From: Dyadobacter sp. 50-39
GTDB taxonomy: Bacteria > Bacteroidota > Bacteroidia > Cytophagales > Spirosomataceae
Direction of reading: 5' to 3'
Length of the DNA stretch: 64,000 bases
NCBI GenBank assembly: GCA_001898145.1
Contig: MKSR01000012.1
Location: 1 to 64,000, forward strand
Below, in pieces: positions 16,968 to 25,788 of the stretch. The notes below the pieces were generated by a model. It searched no databases. It saw only the letters and a program-made list of their open reading frames with translations, and had not been told where the DNA came from. Position numbers and translations under genes: made by a program. Each line of letters begins with the position of its first letter. Within the stretch, counting starts at the first letter, position 1.

Positions 16968-17921
16968 TCAAAACGGCAGCTTACCCAGGTCGACATTGCC
17001 GCCCGAAATAATGATACCTACCTTTTTCCCTTCAAAAACAGCTTTGTTTTTCAGCACCGCGGCGGTAGATACGGCGCCCGAAGGCTCCACTACTATTTTC
17101 ACGCGCTCCCATAAATAGCGCATAGCCTGCACGATCTCCTCGTCCGAAACCGTAAAAATATCCGTCACCTCCGATCGGATGATCGGGAAAGTCTTGTCGC
17201 CGAGGTGCGTAAGCAAGCCGTCCGCAATGGTATTGGCATAGGGCGCCCGCTCGATCCTGCCGGTCCGGAACGACAATATCGCATCCGCAGCGCCTTCGGG
17301 CTCGCCCGCATATACGCGTGTACGCGGGGAGAAGTACCTGGCCGACAATGCGGTACCGCTCAGCAGGCCACCCCCTCCCACCGGCGCGACGATCGCATCC
17401 AGGGTAACTTCCACATCCTCCAAAAGCTCCTTTGCAGCCGTGGCCTGCCCGGCAATCACCTCGTAGTTGTTGAATGGATGGATAAAAGTAGCGCCCGTAC
17501 GCGCCACGATCGCATCCACGGTACCTTGCCGGTCTTCGGGTGTGTTCTTGCAAAAGGTAATCGTCGCTCCGTAACCTTCCACCGCCGCTATCTTCACTTT
17601 GGGTGAGTTGTCCGGCATCACAATGTAGCATTTGGCCCCGACTTTCTGCGCGGAGAAGGCGATCGCCTGCGCATGGTTGCCGGAAGAATGGGTGATAACG
17701 CCATTGGCGAGCTGGTCGGCGGAGAGTGAAAGCACGGCATTCAGGCCCCCGCGGGCCTTGAATGAACCGATTTTTTGCAGGTTTTCACATTTGAAATATA
17801 ATTCCGCTCCCGACAGGTCATTCAGGAAATGCGAAGTGAAAACAGGCGTGTGGTGAATATAAGGTTTGACGAGCCCGTGGGCCGCCTCAATGGTTTCTCT
17901 GGTAGGTACAGTTCCTGTCAT
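16968..17921 (-). CDS. Threonine/serine dehydratase or serine racemase (PLP fold type II)
   Basis: A 317-residue catabolic-type threonine/serine dehydratase. Key motifs are the PLP lysine in SFKARG (about residue 53), the substrate loop SSGNHAQ, the phosphate-binding Gly loop VGGGGLLSG, and a C-terminal SGGN. There is no ACT domain, so it is not the allosteric biosynthetic IlvA type. The family includes threonine ammonia-lyases, serine dehydratases and eukaryotic-like serine racemases, and motifs alone do not separate these. It is monocistronic, with the OmpA gene terminator just upstream. Confidence 0.88.
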   Translation of the reverse strand: MTGTVPTRETIEAAHGLVKPYIHHTPVFTSHFLNDLSGAELYFKCENLQKIGSFKARGGLNAVLSLSADQLANGVITHSSGNHAQAIAFSAQKVGAKCYIVMPDNSPKVKIAAVEGYGATITFCKNTPEDRQGTVDAIVARTGATFIHPFNNYEVIAGQATAAKELLEDVEVTLDAIVAPVGGGGLLSGTALSARYFSPRTRVYAGEPEGAADAILSFRTGRIERAPYANTIADGLLTHLGDKTFPIIRSEVTDIFTVSDEEIVQAMRYLWERVKIVVEPSGAVSTAAVLKNKAVFEGKKVGIIISGGNVDLGKLPF

Positions 17922-17952
17922 ATCGGTATAGTATGAAAATTGTTCCTGCTAC

Positions 17953-17990
17953 TAAAAGAAAAAGGGCCCGTCTTGTTACCGACGGGCCCT
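17953..17990 (-). terminator. Intrinsic terminator after the OmpA-like gene
   Basis: Perfect 10-bp stem (17963-17972 with 17981-17990, AGGGCCCGTC) and 8-nt loop. On the minus strand it is followed by a T-rich tail. Confidence 0.8.
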
Positions 17991-18015
17991 CTTCTGAAAA
18001 ACTTTTCAGTTAACC

Positions 18016-18903
18016 TTATTTACCAGCATTTGGTGTATAAAGGTTGAAGAACTGGTCGAGTTTCGGGGTGATGATGATCTCCGTACGACGGTTCAGGCTA
18101 CGGTTTGGCGCTGAATCGTTAGCCACTTTGGGGAGGTATTCTCCACGGCCACCAGCGATCATACGAACCGGTTCAACACCGTATTTCTTTTGCAGTGTAC
18201 GTGCCACAGCAGTTGCGCGCAATACTGAAAGATCCCAGTTGTCAGCTACTTTATCAGTTGAGATAGGTACATTATCCGTGTGACCTTCGATCAGGATTTC
18301 GATCTCTTTGTAGTCGTTCAGGATCTTCGCCACTTTGCCCAACACGTTGTCAGCCGCAGAGTTGATCACAGAGCTTCCTGAGCGGAAAAGCATTTTGTCG
18401 GAGAGGGAAACGTAAACTACACCTTTTTTCACTTCGATCTGAACGTCCTCGTCGCTTACATCAGCCAATGAACGTTTCAGGTTCAGTACCAGCGCCATAT
18501 TCAAAGAATCCTTGTGCTGGATGCTTTTGTTCAAATCGCGGATCTGGGCACCTTGCTGGTCCATCATCGCGAGTGATTTCTTGATGCTTTCCGAACCTTC
18601 TTTCGAAATTACCGACAGGTCCGACATGCGATCAAGAAGGTTGTTGTTGTTCTTTTTAAGGAATTCAACCTGTTCTTCCAGCTCTTTCAATTTCGCATTT
18701 TTGCTGGTCAGTTCGTCATTTTTTGCCTTCAAATCATTATTCAATCCAGCAGTTCTGCTGTCACAATCATTCAGGTCGGCTCTTGCTTTGTCCAGTTGGA
18801 TTTGGATCTCATTGGCTTGCTTCTGTGCGGAAAGCAGTTTTTTCTTGCTGGCACATGAGCCCAGTACAAAGAGCATGGCAACGGCTAAAAGCGTTTGTTT
18901 CAT
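18016..18903 (-). CDS. OmpA-family peptidoglycan-binding lipoprotein
   Basis: A 295-residue protein from ATG 18903; an ATG at 18909 adds two residues. The lipoprotein signal MKQTLLAVAMLFVLGSCA is followed by a long coiled coil (about 20-120, rich in Lys, Glu, Leu and Asn) and a C-terminal OmpA domain (about 160-280). That domain shows the peptidoglycan-binding pattern: ILIEGHTDNVP, the LSVLRATAV helix and NRSLNRRTEI with the conserved Arg. It probably tethers the outer membrane to the cell wall. Monocistronic, with its own terminator. Confidence 0.92.
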   Translation of the reverse strand: MKQTLLAVAMLFVLGSCASKKKLLSAQKQANEIQIQLDKARADLNDCDSRTAGLNNDLKAKNDELTSKNAKLKELEEQVEFLKKNNNNLLDRMSDLSVISKEGSESIKKSLAMMDQQGAQIRDLNKSIQHKDSLNMALVLNLKRSLADVSDEDVQIEVKKGVVYVSLSDKMLFRSGSSVINSAADNVLGKVAKILNDYKEIEILIEGHTDNVPISTDKVADNWDLSVLRATAVARTLQKKYGVEPVRMIAGGRGEYLPKVANDSAPNRSLNRRTEIIITPKLDQFFNLYTPNAGK

Positions 18904-19036
18904 AATCATCAAAGGGTTGTTAAAAATAGATAAACACTGTTAAGTAAAACATTTGGTACTACACTGATCGCTATCAATAATCGAGCCACAAACGATTGAT
19001 GTCGCAACTCGGGGTGCTATCAAAACGCGAAAGTAC

Positions 19037-19076
19037 AAAAAAAGGGAACAATGTCGTACCGACACTTTCCCTTTTT
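19037..19076. terminator. Bidirectional-looking terminator
   Basis: An A-rich/T-rich stem (AAAAAGGGAA / TTCCCTTTTT) encloses an inner 5-bp hairpin (TGTCG/CGACA). It sits just after the GLPGLI gene on the minus strand. Confidence 0.6.
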
Positions 19077-19099
19077 CGCAAAGTAATATAGTATTTTAC

Positions 19100-19849
19100 C
19101 TAGTAAGGCATTGCCCAGAACGGCGCCCTTCGTGCTTTGACACTATCCTGAATGTGATCGGAAACCAGCGTCGCGTATTGCTTATCGTTAATTTTGCGTC
19201 CTTTCAGCTTTTTCGGAACGTTGATATCCTCCGCTGCGACCGGTTTCATTTTAATGTCGATGGCCGTCACGACCATATCGCCGTCATTCACATCCAGTTC
19301 GAGGATCATGCCAGGCAAACCGGCGTAAAGCTCCGGCCCGCCGGAAACCGGGAGATCGTTTGCAAACCAGGCCGCTATCTTCTGGCCTTTCACCGTATCC
19401 TCCGTAACCGCCATCATGCACATATGCCCCGCAATCTCCTTGATTTTATTCATCACCTTCCAGGTAGGGATCCTCAGAGAGTCCTCCACGATGTAGGTCT
19501 TGCCGAGCATGCCTATGACGTCTGTCTTGGTCTCCTTTTCAAAATTCCGGTAAATTTTATAGTCCCGCTCCGACCACGACCAGCCGTGCTCGTTCTCGAT
19601 TACCTTGGGATAGGTGTAACAGCTCTGTTTTTCATTGAAATACAGCACCATTTTGGTTTTGCTTTCGTCGTCCTTTCCCCATGTCTGCTCTATCCGCCCT
19701 TTTTCTTCGTTACTGAGGAATGTCAGCCGCGAATAGATCGCCGTCCACCGCATTACCTTTTCGTAGGTAATCTCCCCTTCCAGGTTTTGTGCAAATAATG
19801 GCGAGGAGGAGATTGCCATTATGAATATCCATAATCTGATAGTTCTCAT
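19100..19849 (-). CDS. GLPGLI family protein
   Basis: A 249-residue secreted protein with signal peptide (MRTIRLWIFIMAISSSPLFA). It has the family's eponymous motif in variant form (ELYAGLPGMILEL, about residues 178-190) and the usual preceding VSGGPE. The function of the family is unknown. Here, as commonly, it is next to an outer-membrane beta-barrel protein with a CarboxypepD_reg domain, 17 bp downstream of that gene's stop, so the two form an operon and probably act together at the cell envelope. Confidence 0.88.
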   Translation of the reverse strand: MRTIRLWIFIMAISSSPLFAQNLEGEITYEKVMRWTAIYSRLTFLSNEEKGRIEQTWGKDDESKTKMVLYFNEKQSCYTYPKVIENEHGWSWSERDYKIYRNFEKETKTDVIGMLGKTYIVEDSLRIPTWKVMNKIKEIAGHMCMMAVTEDTVKGQKIAAWFANDLPVSGGPELYAGLPGMILELDVNDGDMVVTAIDIKMKPVAAEDINVPKKLKGRKINDKQYATLVSDHIQDSVKARRAPFWAMPY

Positions 19850-19866
19850 GTGTTGTTTATAACTGA

Positions 19867-22671
19867 TTAAAAGAATCCATTACGTTTTACAGAAGCCGTC
19901 ATGCCGCGCATATTGTAGGTGAAGCTCAGCATGAAATACCGCGACAATGTAGCCACGCGGCGCTCCGAGTAATAATTCTGGTTTGCATTCTGGGTGATGC
20001 CGAGGTTTCTTTTGAAAACGTCGTTGGCTGTGAAACGGATCTCTCCCTTTTTGTTTTTCAGGATCAATTTGTAAACCGAGAGGTTCAGGATCGGCACTTG
20101 CTGATTGAAACCGAACTGGTCGTTCTTATAACTGCGGTAATTGAGCCGACCGCTGAAATAGATTTCTTTCGGCATTTTGATATTCATCTCCGCATTATAG
20201 TTTGCATTCAGGATTTTCTGGTTCTGGTTGGTATTGATCGAGTACTCCGTATTGCTGATGTTCCAGTTTGCATTGGTATAAAGCGTAAACGCATCGCTCG
20301 GGGTCAAATCCAGCCGTGCACCAAAGTTGTAGCCGTCAGTTTTCGTCTCATTTTTGACGTTATTAATATAAGTCAGGTTATTACTGAAACTAATCCCGGT
20401 ATTCACGCCAAATGTCGCCTTCGTTTTCTTCAACGGGAATCCGAACCCGATGTAGGTACCGTAGTTGTCCCCGCCGCTGATATTCATAGGCTTGGTAGTG
20501 GTCACCAGGTCGGCGCTGATCGTCCGGTTGTACACGATCTGGTCTTCGTTATAATTGTAGTATGCATTGATATACAAGTTGGTGAAGCTCGCCGGGTTGA
20601 ACATGTTGAAACCTGCGTAGGCATTGTGCGTGGTTTGCGGGATCAGGTCGGGGTTACCTTCCACGATATACAGCGGGTTGCTGTTGTCCACGATCGGCTG
20701 CAAGTCGGTAATTGACGGCTCACGCACATTCAGCCCGTATTCCGCATAGAGGTACTTGTTGTTTTTAAGGCTGTAATTCAATGAGACGTTCGGCACCATC
20801 TTCTTGAAAGTCCGGTCTACCCGGGTCATGTTCTGCTGCGACTCGTCGAGCGCAAACTTTCCTCTCAGGTCAAACTGCACCCCGGCAAGCCCCACCGCGA
20901 GGTTCAGCCCCTTGTGCGAGTAGCGCACGCTGGTACCGAGGCGGTTGAATGTAAAATCGTTGGTGTAATAGCGCGTCAGGAACGGGTTTACCTCGTTCAC
21001 ACTTCCCTCCACGTCAAATACATCCCGGTCGACCTTGTCCTTGCGCATACTGTAATTGTAGAATGTCTCCCAGAAAAACTTCTTCGCGAAGGGCTCCACA
21101 AATGACAAACTCCCTTTGAAATTACCGCGTGTGCTTTCGGTCTGCTGCAACTGGTTAATGACGCTGTTCTTCGTCGAATCCTGCAAGAACTGGTTCACCG
21201 AATTTTGCCGGCGGTCTTCGTCCGAATTGTTGATATTGTAACCTACACTCGCTGCGAAGTTGCGCCCTTTCTTTTTGAATTTGTGGCGGTACAGGAGCAG
21301 GTTGGCCATAGCGAACGAGTTGTAATCGCTCAGGTTGTTCACATCCGACCGGTTGGTCAGCATCCCTTCGTTGCGGTAGGACCTCGTTTCACTCGAATAC
21401 TCATTGTCGCCGCCATTGATTCGTGAGTTACTGATCAGGATCAGCGTGTTGAGCGAATCAATGTTGTGCTCGAAACGGAATGCGGGCCGGTGGTTGCCTG
21501 TGAACGCAAGCGTTTTGTTTTTACCATCAGTCAGATACGAACTGTTGTCGGTCAGGAAGTTCTCCGAGCTGGTACGCACGTCGGTAATCGATCTCGTAGA
21601 ATTGTAAAAATAGCTGGTACTTAGCTTTGTCTTTTTCGTATCGTAGTTGTAATTCGCGCCACCGGCCCAGTTTTTCGTGAAACCTTCCGATCCCTGCCCG
21701 CCCCAGTTGGGCTGTATCGTAATGTCGTCGCCGCCATAATAGCGACCGCTGCTGAAACCGAAATCGCCATCGTCGCCCCAGTTGAACGACTGGCTGCCTT
21801 TGAAATCCTGGTAGTCGTTCCTTGCGATCCCCGACTGGTTGGTATTGTTCCCGAATCCAAGCACGGCAAATTGCTGCTTTTCATTGAAACGGTTATAGCT
21901 CACCTTTCCTTCGAGCCGCGAATCCGTTCCCACTCCGGCCACGGCCTTCCCGAAGCCGCCTTTTTTATGGCTGTCCTTCAATTCCAGGTTCATGGTTTTT
22001 TCGCGCTTTCCGTCATCTACGCCCGTAGCTTTGGCTTGCTCTGTTTTTCCGTTGAATACCTGTACTTTATTAATGGCCTCGGCGGGCAGGTTTTTAGTGG
22101 CCATTTTCGGATCGTCGCCGAAGAAGCGCTTACCGTCTACCGTTACACGTTTGATCTCCTCACCCTGTGCGCGGATATTGCCGTCTCCATCCACCTGCAC
22201 GCCCGGAAGCTTGCGCAGGAGGTCTTCCACCGAAGAGCCCGGCGGTACTTTAAATGCCTTGGCATCAAACTCCACCGTATCCCCCCGTATGCTCAGCGGG
22301 GCCCGCGCCGTTTTAATCACCACTTCATATAATTCCTTTTGCAAAACCTTCATTTTTGCTTTGCCGATGTCCACAACTTCCTTGTTTTCAGGGTTAATTA
22401 TTTCCTGGTAAGGCACATAACCTACGTACGACACTTTAAAGATGTAGGTAACCCGTTTAAGGTTTTTCATTTCAAACGACCCGTCTTTCCCCGTCCTTCC
22501 GAAGTTGACGAGCGAGGAGTCTTTGGGCAGCAGCAACATGATCGTCGCTTCGGGCAATACCGCTCCGGAGGTATCGGTAACGGTTCCCTTTAATGTAAAT
22601 CGCCCTCCGGTCTGCGCGTGCGCAGCGAGCATGGAAAGGCATAAACATAACAGAAGTAGGATTTTTTTCAA
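19867..22671 (-). CDS. Outer membrane beta-barrel / TonB-dependent receptor-like protein
   Basis: A 934-residue protein starting at TTG 22671: the upstream frame hits a stop without an ATG, and the TTG directly begins a good signal peptide (MKKILLLLCLCLSMLAAHAQ). A CarboxypepD_reg-like domain (about 25-110, LKGTVTDTSGAVLPEATIML) is followed by a plug (GDTVEFDAKAFKVPPGSSVE, then LLRKLPGVQVDGDG) and an OMP_b-brl_3-type barrel to the C-terminus. It is paired with the GLPGLI gene. The substrate is unknown. Confidence 0.87.
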   Translation of the reverse strand: MKKILLLLCLCLSMLAAHAQTGGRFTLKGTVTDTSGAVLPEATIMLLLPKDSSLVNFGRTGKDGSFEMKNLKRVTYIFKVSYVGYVPYQEIINPENKEVVDIGKAKMKVLQKELYEVVIKTARAPLSIRGDTVEFDAKAFKVPPGSSVEDLLRKLPGVQVDGDGNIRAQGEEIKRVTVDGKRFFGDDPKMATKNLPAEAINKVQVFNGKTEQAKATGVDDGKREKTMNLELKDSHKKGGFGKAVAGVGTDSRLEGKVSYNRFNEKQQFAVLGFGNNTNQSGIARNDYQDFKGSQSFNWGDDGDFGFSSGRYYGGDDITIQPNWGGQGSEGFTKNWAGGANYNYDTKKTKLSTSYFYNSTRSITDVRTSSENFLTDNSSYLTDGKNKTLAFTGNHRPAFRFEHNIDSLNTLILISNSRINGGDNEYSSETRSYRNEGMLTNRSDVNNLSDYNSFAMANLLLYRHKFKKKGRNFAASVGYNINNSDEDRRQNSVNQFLQDSTKNSVINQLQQTESTRGNFKGSLSFVEPFAKKFFWETFYNYSMRKDKVDRDVFDVEGSVNEVNPFLTRYYTNDFTFNRLGTSVRYSHKGLNLAVGLAGVQFDLRGKFALDESQQNMTRVDRTFKKMVPNVSLNYSLKNNKYLYAEYGLNVREPSITDLQPIVDNSNPLYIVEGNPDLIPQTTHNAYAGFNMFNPASFTNLYINAYYNYNEDQIVYNRTISADLVTTTKPMNISGGDNYGTYIGFGFPLKKTKATFGVNTGISFSNNLTYINNVKNETKTDGYNFGARLDLTPSDAFTLYTNANWNISNTEYSINTNQNQKILNANYNAEMNIKMPKEIYFSGRLNYRSYKNDQFGFNQQVPILNLSVYKLILKNKKGEIRFTANDVFKRNLGITQNANQNYYSERRVATLSRYFMLSFTYNMRGMTASVKRNGFF

Positions 22672-22951
22672 GGCTAGTTTTGGTGGTTAGATAAGTAGAG
22701 GTTTGTAACTGGGGTATTACATTTCTGCAATTATATAGAATGGAAATCAGTTTCACAACTAAAAATATAGTTAAAAGCTGATTTTATAAGGATTCGAGAA
22801 TTATTTAACTTTTATTAAGACTAACAACCGTGAAAGTACACAGTTTGGTATATATAAGTTACTTTAATTCGATAAATTTTTTGTTAAATTATCTACGGCT
22901 GGATTTCATTGACCATATTTGCCCTCTAGTTGTTATTGTTTTAGCGTTGAA

Positions 22952-23467
22952 ATGAAAAGTATCGGAGTAATATCAGACACACACGGCTATCTGGATGAAC
23001 GCGTTTTCGATCATTTTGCAAACTGTGACGAAATATGGCATGCAGGCGATATAGGCTCCACTGAGATCGTGAGCCAGTTACAGGCGTTCAAACCCACCCG
23101 TATTGTTTTTGGGAATATCGATACCCCTCAAGTGCGTGCGTTGACGCATGAGAACCTGCATTTTGAAGTAGAAGGATTCCGGGTGTGGATCACCCATATC
23201 GGCGGCGCACCTACGCGCTACAACCCCCAGGTAATGCCGACATTGAAATCGAATACCCCTGATATTTTTGTCTGCGGCCATTCCCACATTCTCCGGGTGA
23301 TCCGCGACAAGTCGTTGAACAATATGCTGTACATCAACCCCGGTGCCGCGGGACGTGAAGGCTTTCACAAGTTCCGTACGCTGTTGCGTTTCAACCTCCA
23401 CGAAGGGCTCATCAGCCAGATGGAAGCGATTGAACTCGGCAAGCGCGGGGCGATATTGAATGAGTGA
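22952..23467 (+). CDS. YfcE/MJ0936-type metallophosphoesterase
   Basis: A 171-residue phosphodiesterase of the small calcineurin-like group; ATG 22952 gives the canonical N-terminus MKSIGVISDTHG. Metal-site motifs are SDTHG (8-12), HAGDIG, FGNID (for the usual GN(H/C)D), THIGG and CGHSH. Related enzymes hydrolyse phosphodiesters in vitro; the cellular substrate is unclear. The stop codon lies inside the first copies of the TGAATGAG repeat. Confidence 0.9.
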   Translation: MKSIGVISDTHGYLDERVFDHFANCDEIWHAGDIGSTEIVSQLQAFKPTRIVFGNIDTPQVRALTHENLHFEVEGFRVWITHIGGAPTRYNPQVMPTLKSNTPDIFVCGHSHILRVIRDKSLNNMLYINPGAAGREGFHKFRTLLRFNLHEGLISQMEAIELGKRGAILNE

Positions 23468-23615
23468 ATGAGTGAATGAGTGAATGAGTGAATGAGTGAA
23501 TAGTTCAGAAAATTTGTGGCCAGACTTCAATTTCTGACTCAATGAAGATTTATTCAATCATTCAATCATTCAGAATTCATTCACTCATTCAATCATTCAA
23601 AATTCACTCATTCAA
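23458..23615. repeat. Tandem 8-mer repeat in two inverted arms (TGAATGAG family)
   Basis: The left arm (23458-23501) holds five tandem copies of GAATGAGT-type units on the plus strand. The right arm (about 23552-23615) holds the complementary ATTCACTC/ATTCAATC units. The arms can pair into a long hairpin between two convergent genes. Stop codons of both flanking genes lie at the arm edges (GAG TGA on the left; TTT TGA then ATGAG on the minus strand). A related pair of arms is at 41110-41310. Confidence 0.85.
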
Positions 23616-24835
23616 AACGTCACCCTAACCACCTTCGTCTCGCTACCGCGCTGCAATTCCGCCTCCACGGTCTGGCCTTTTTCATGCTTGCCGAGGATTT
23701 CCATGTAGTCGTAAATGCTGCCGATGGGTTCGCCGGCTAGCTTAGTGATGATATCCCCGACTAATATCCCCGCCTTTTCTGCTGGGCGTGCTTTCGAAAC
23801 ACCGTCTATTTTGAGGCCTTTGCCGGTGTAGCTGTAATCAGGCATGACGCCTAGCGTTACTTTGAAATTACTGGTGGTGGTGCCGGAATGCGGGCTACCG
23901 GCGGTGAGAAACTCCGGATCGGAAGTTTCCTTGTCGAGCCCTTCCAGCAATTCCGCAATCAAGGTAAGAATGCGGGCCTCGCCTTCATAGTTGATCTTGT
24001 CGGGATCGTCGGAAATTTTGTGGTAATCGCCATGTCCGCCGGTAAAAAACTGCACGACCGGGATGTTTTTCAGGTAGAATGATGTGTGGTCCGAAGCCCC
24101 TACCCCCGACGAGTCAACGGTATACTTCAATTTCTGACGTTTGGCCAGATCCGGGATCAGTTTACCCCATACTTTACTCGTACCCCAGCCCGATACGATA
24201 ATGCCTTTCTGCTCATCGAGTCGGCCGATCATATCCATATTGATCATCGCCGGGAAAGTATTCAATGGAAGCGTCGGTTTTGCAACATAATGCTTGGAAC
24301 CCAGCAGCCCGAGCTCCTCTCCTGAAAACGCGATAAACAGGTAGTTATGCTTCTCCCTGACATTGTTGCCTGCAAAATAACGCGCCAGTTCCAGCACGCC
24401 GGCCGTTCCGGATGCATTATCGTCTGCGCCGTTATGGATTTTGTTCTTACTGTCGGGCGAAAGCGAGCTTCCCTGGAAACCCTTGCCCAAATGGTCGTAA
24501 TGCGCGCCGATCACGATGGTTTTTGCAGCGCCATTGTCCAGAAACCCCACCACATTCCTGCCGGTAACGTCGTGCGCCTCGCCATCGATACCCATCGAGA
24601 TTTGAAAAGGCTGGAAATAACCATTGGTCCCCGCAGGTTTCAAGCCGATTTCCCTGAAAGCCGACGCAATGTAGTTGGCCGCCCGTACTTCCCCGAGGCT
24701 CGCCGTACCGCGCCCTTCCAGGTCGTCGGATGCCAGGAATTCAATGTGCTTGCGGATCTGTGGCGTCTGAAACCGCTGCGCGGATGTTGGCCACGCAGAA
24801 GCGAGCGCAAGCAGCGCCGTGAAAAAATATTTCAT
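23612..24835 (-). CDS. M28-family metallopeptidase with C-terminal PDZ domain
   Basis: A 407-residue secreted aminopeptidase-type protein: signal peptide (MKYFFTALLALASAWPTSAQ), then an M28 domain (about 25-300). Zinc and catalytic motifs are IGAHYDHLG, NGADDNASG (bridging Asp), FSGEELGLLGS (catalytic Glu and zinc ligand), NMDMIGR and ASDHTSFY. A PDZ domain (about 325-405, GLKIDGVSKARPAEKAGI) ends the protein. It overlaps the stop of the upstream MerR-type gene by one base (TAATG), so both are co-transcribed. Confidence 0.92.
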   Translation of the reverse strand: MKYFFTALLALASAWPTSAQRFQTPQIRKHIEFLASDDLEGRGTASLGEVRAANYIASAFREIGLKPAGTNGYFQPFQISMGIDGEAHDVTGRNVVGFLDNGAAKTIVIGAHYDHLGKGFQGSSLSPDSKNKIHNGADDNASGTAGVLELARYFAGNNVREKHNYLFIAFSGEELGLLGSKHYVAKPTLPLNTFPAMINMDMIGRLDEQKGIIVSGWGTSKVWGKLIPDLAKRQKLKYTVDSSGVGASDHTSFYLKNIPVVQFFTGGHGDYHKISDDPDKINYEGEARILTLIAELLEGLDKETSDPEFLTAGSPHSGTTTSNFKVTLGVMPDYSYTGKGLKIDGVSKARPAEKAGILVGDIITKLAGEPIGSIYDYMEILGKHEKGQTVEAELQRGSETKVVRVTF

Positions 24836-25146
24836 TACAACACCTCCTGAATATCTGTTAAAAATTTCCTTACCCGCATCAGCCGCTGGATCAGCAGCTG
24901 TGCCTCTTCCTTTCTGCGAAGCTGTTCACGCGTGCCTTTGATCGTGCGCCCCTGCTTGTCGCGCTGGTGCATGATCTTGCGGATGATCTCGATGTCGCGC
25001 TCGGTGTAACGCCTGCGGTTGCGCGAATCGCGCTTAGGATTGAGTTGCGGAAATTTCTTTTCCCAGAAGCGCAATGCAGAAGGCTCGCAGCCCACCATTT
25101 CGGCAACTTCGTTGGTGTCGTAATATAATTTGGTATTGGGTTCCAT
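24835..25146 (-). CDS. MerR-family transcriptional regulator
   Basis: A 103-residue regulator with a MerR winged-helix domain: YYDTNEVAEMVGCEPSALRF (helix-turn-helix), WEKKFPQLNP, then NRRRYTERDIEIIRKI and a coiled-coil dimer helix. There is no separate effector domain, so it resembles the short MerR-like proteins of Bacteroidota whose signal is unknown. It is directly coupled to the M28 peptidase gene. Confidence 0.9.
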   Translation of the reverse strand: MEPNTKLYYDTNEVAEMVGCEPSALRFWEKKFPQLNPKRDSRNRRRYTERDIEIIRKIMHQRDKQGRTIKGTREQLRRKEEAQLLIQRLMRVRKFLTDIQEVL

Positions 25147-25187
25147 ATGTTCAAAAGCGGTTATTACAAAGATAATCGCGCCCGCTG

Positions 25188-25616
25188 TTAAACCCGGTTT
25201 TCGGACAAACTTTTGATTTTTTCCAATGCCGTGTCCGCAAATTCCACCGACGAAGCATAATAGTCTTTGCCGTCCGGCAGGACCGAAAAGTCGCCTATTT
25301 CCAAAGTCAGGAGCGTACCTGCCTCATCGCTGGCCAGCCGGTAGGTATAGTTGATATCGAACTGCGAAGGCGGCTGTCCCCATTTGGATACGTAAAGGGA
25401 AAAAGCGAGCAGCTCGTTGGGCTCATATCCTGTGACCGTCAGGCGGGTCATCCCCGTCCAGTCGATCACCCTGCCCAGTTCGAGATAATAGTCTTCGAAA
25501 TCATTCGGCAGATCGTCCCACTGCCTGATATATTTGGGCGCGATCAACACTTCCCACACCTTCGCGGCAGGTGCTTCGATGGTAACCTTTTTGCGGACTA
25601 TAAGCTCCTGTGCCAT
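25188..25616 (-). CDS. SRPBCC (START-like/AHSA1) domain protein
   Basis: A 142-residue single-domain protein of the SRPBCC fold. Typical features are VRKKVTIEAPAAKVWEVLIA at the N-terminus (the AHSA1 pattern), a central beta sheet (MTRLTVTGYEPNELLAF) and the long C-terminal helix (VEFADTALEKIKSL). Such domains bind hydrophobic ligands. No specific function can be assigned. It lies 41 bp upstream of the MerR gene on the same strand. Confidence 0.8.
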   Translation of the reverse strand: MAQELIVRKKVTIEAPAAKVWEVLIAPKYIRQWDDLPNDFEDYYLELGRVIDWTGMTRLTVTGYEPNELLAFSLYVSKWGQPPSQFDINYTYRLASDEAGTLLTLEIGDFSVLPDGKDYYASSVEFADTALEKIKSLSENRV

Positions 25617-25788
25617 AAAATGATATTTGATTTTCTTTTCGGATCAAGAAAAAACTGTGCCTTGTGTGGTTTACCAGGAAATACTTATCAAAAAAGTAAA
25701 AACACTTTTACTTATCTTCCCACTGACACGATTTTACTACTTTCGGTGTCAGATCATTGCATAACGAACAAGTAATTCATCAATCCGC

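Noticed and set aside
23458-23615. Repeat array resembling a CRISPR
   Set aside because: Units are contiguous 8-mers without spacers, in two inverted arms, with no cas genes near.
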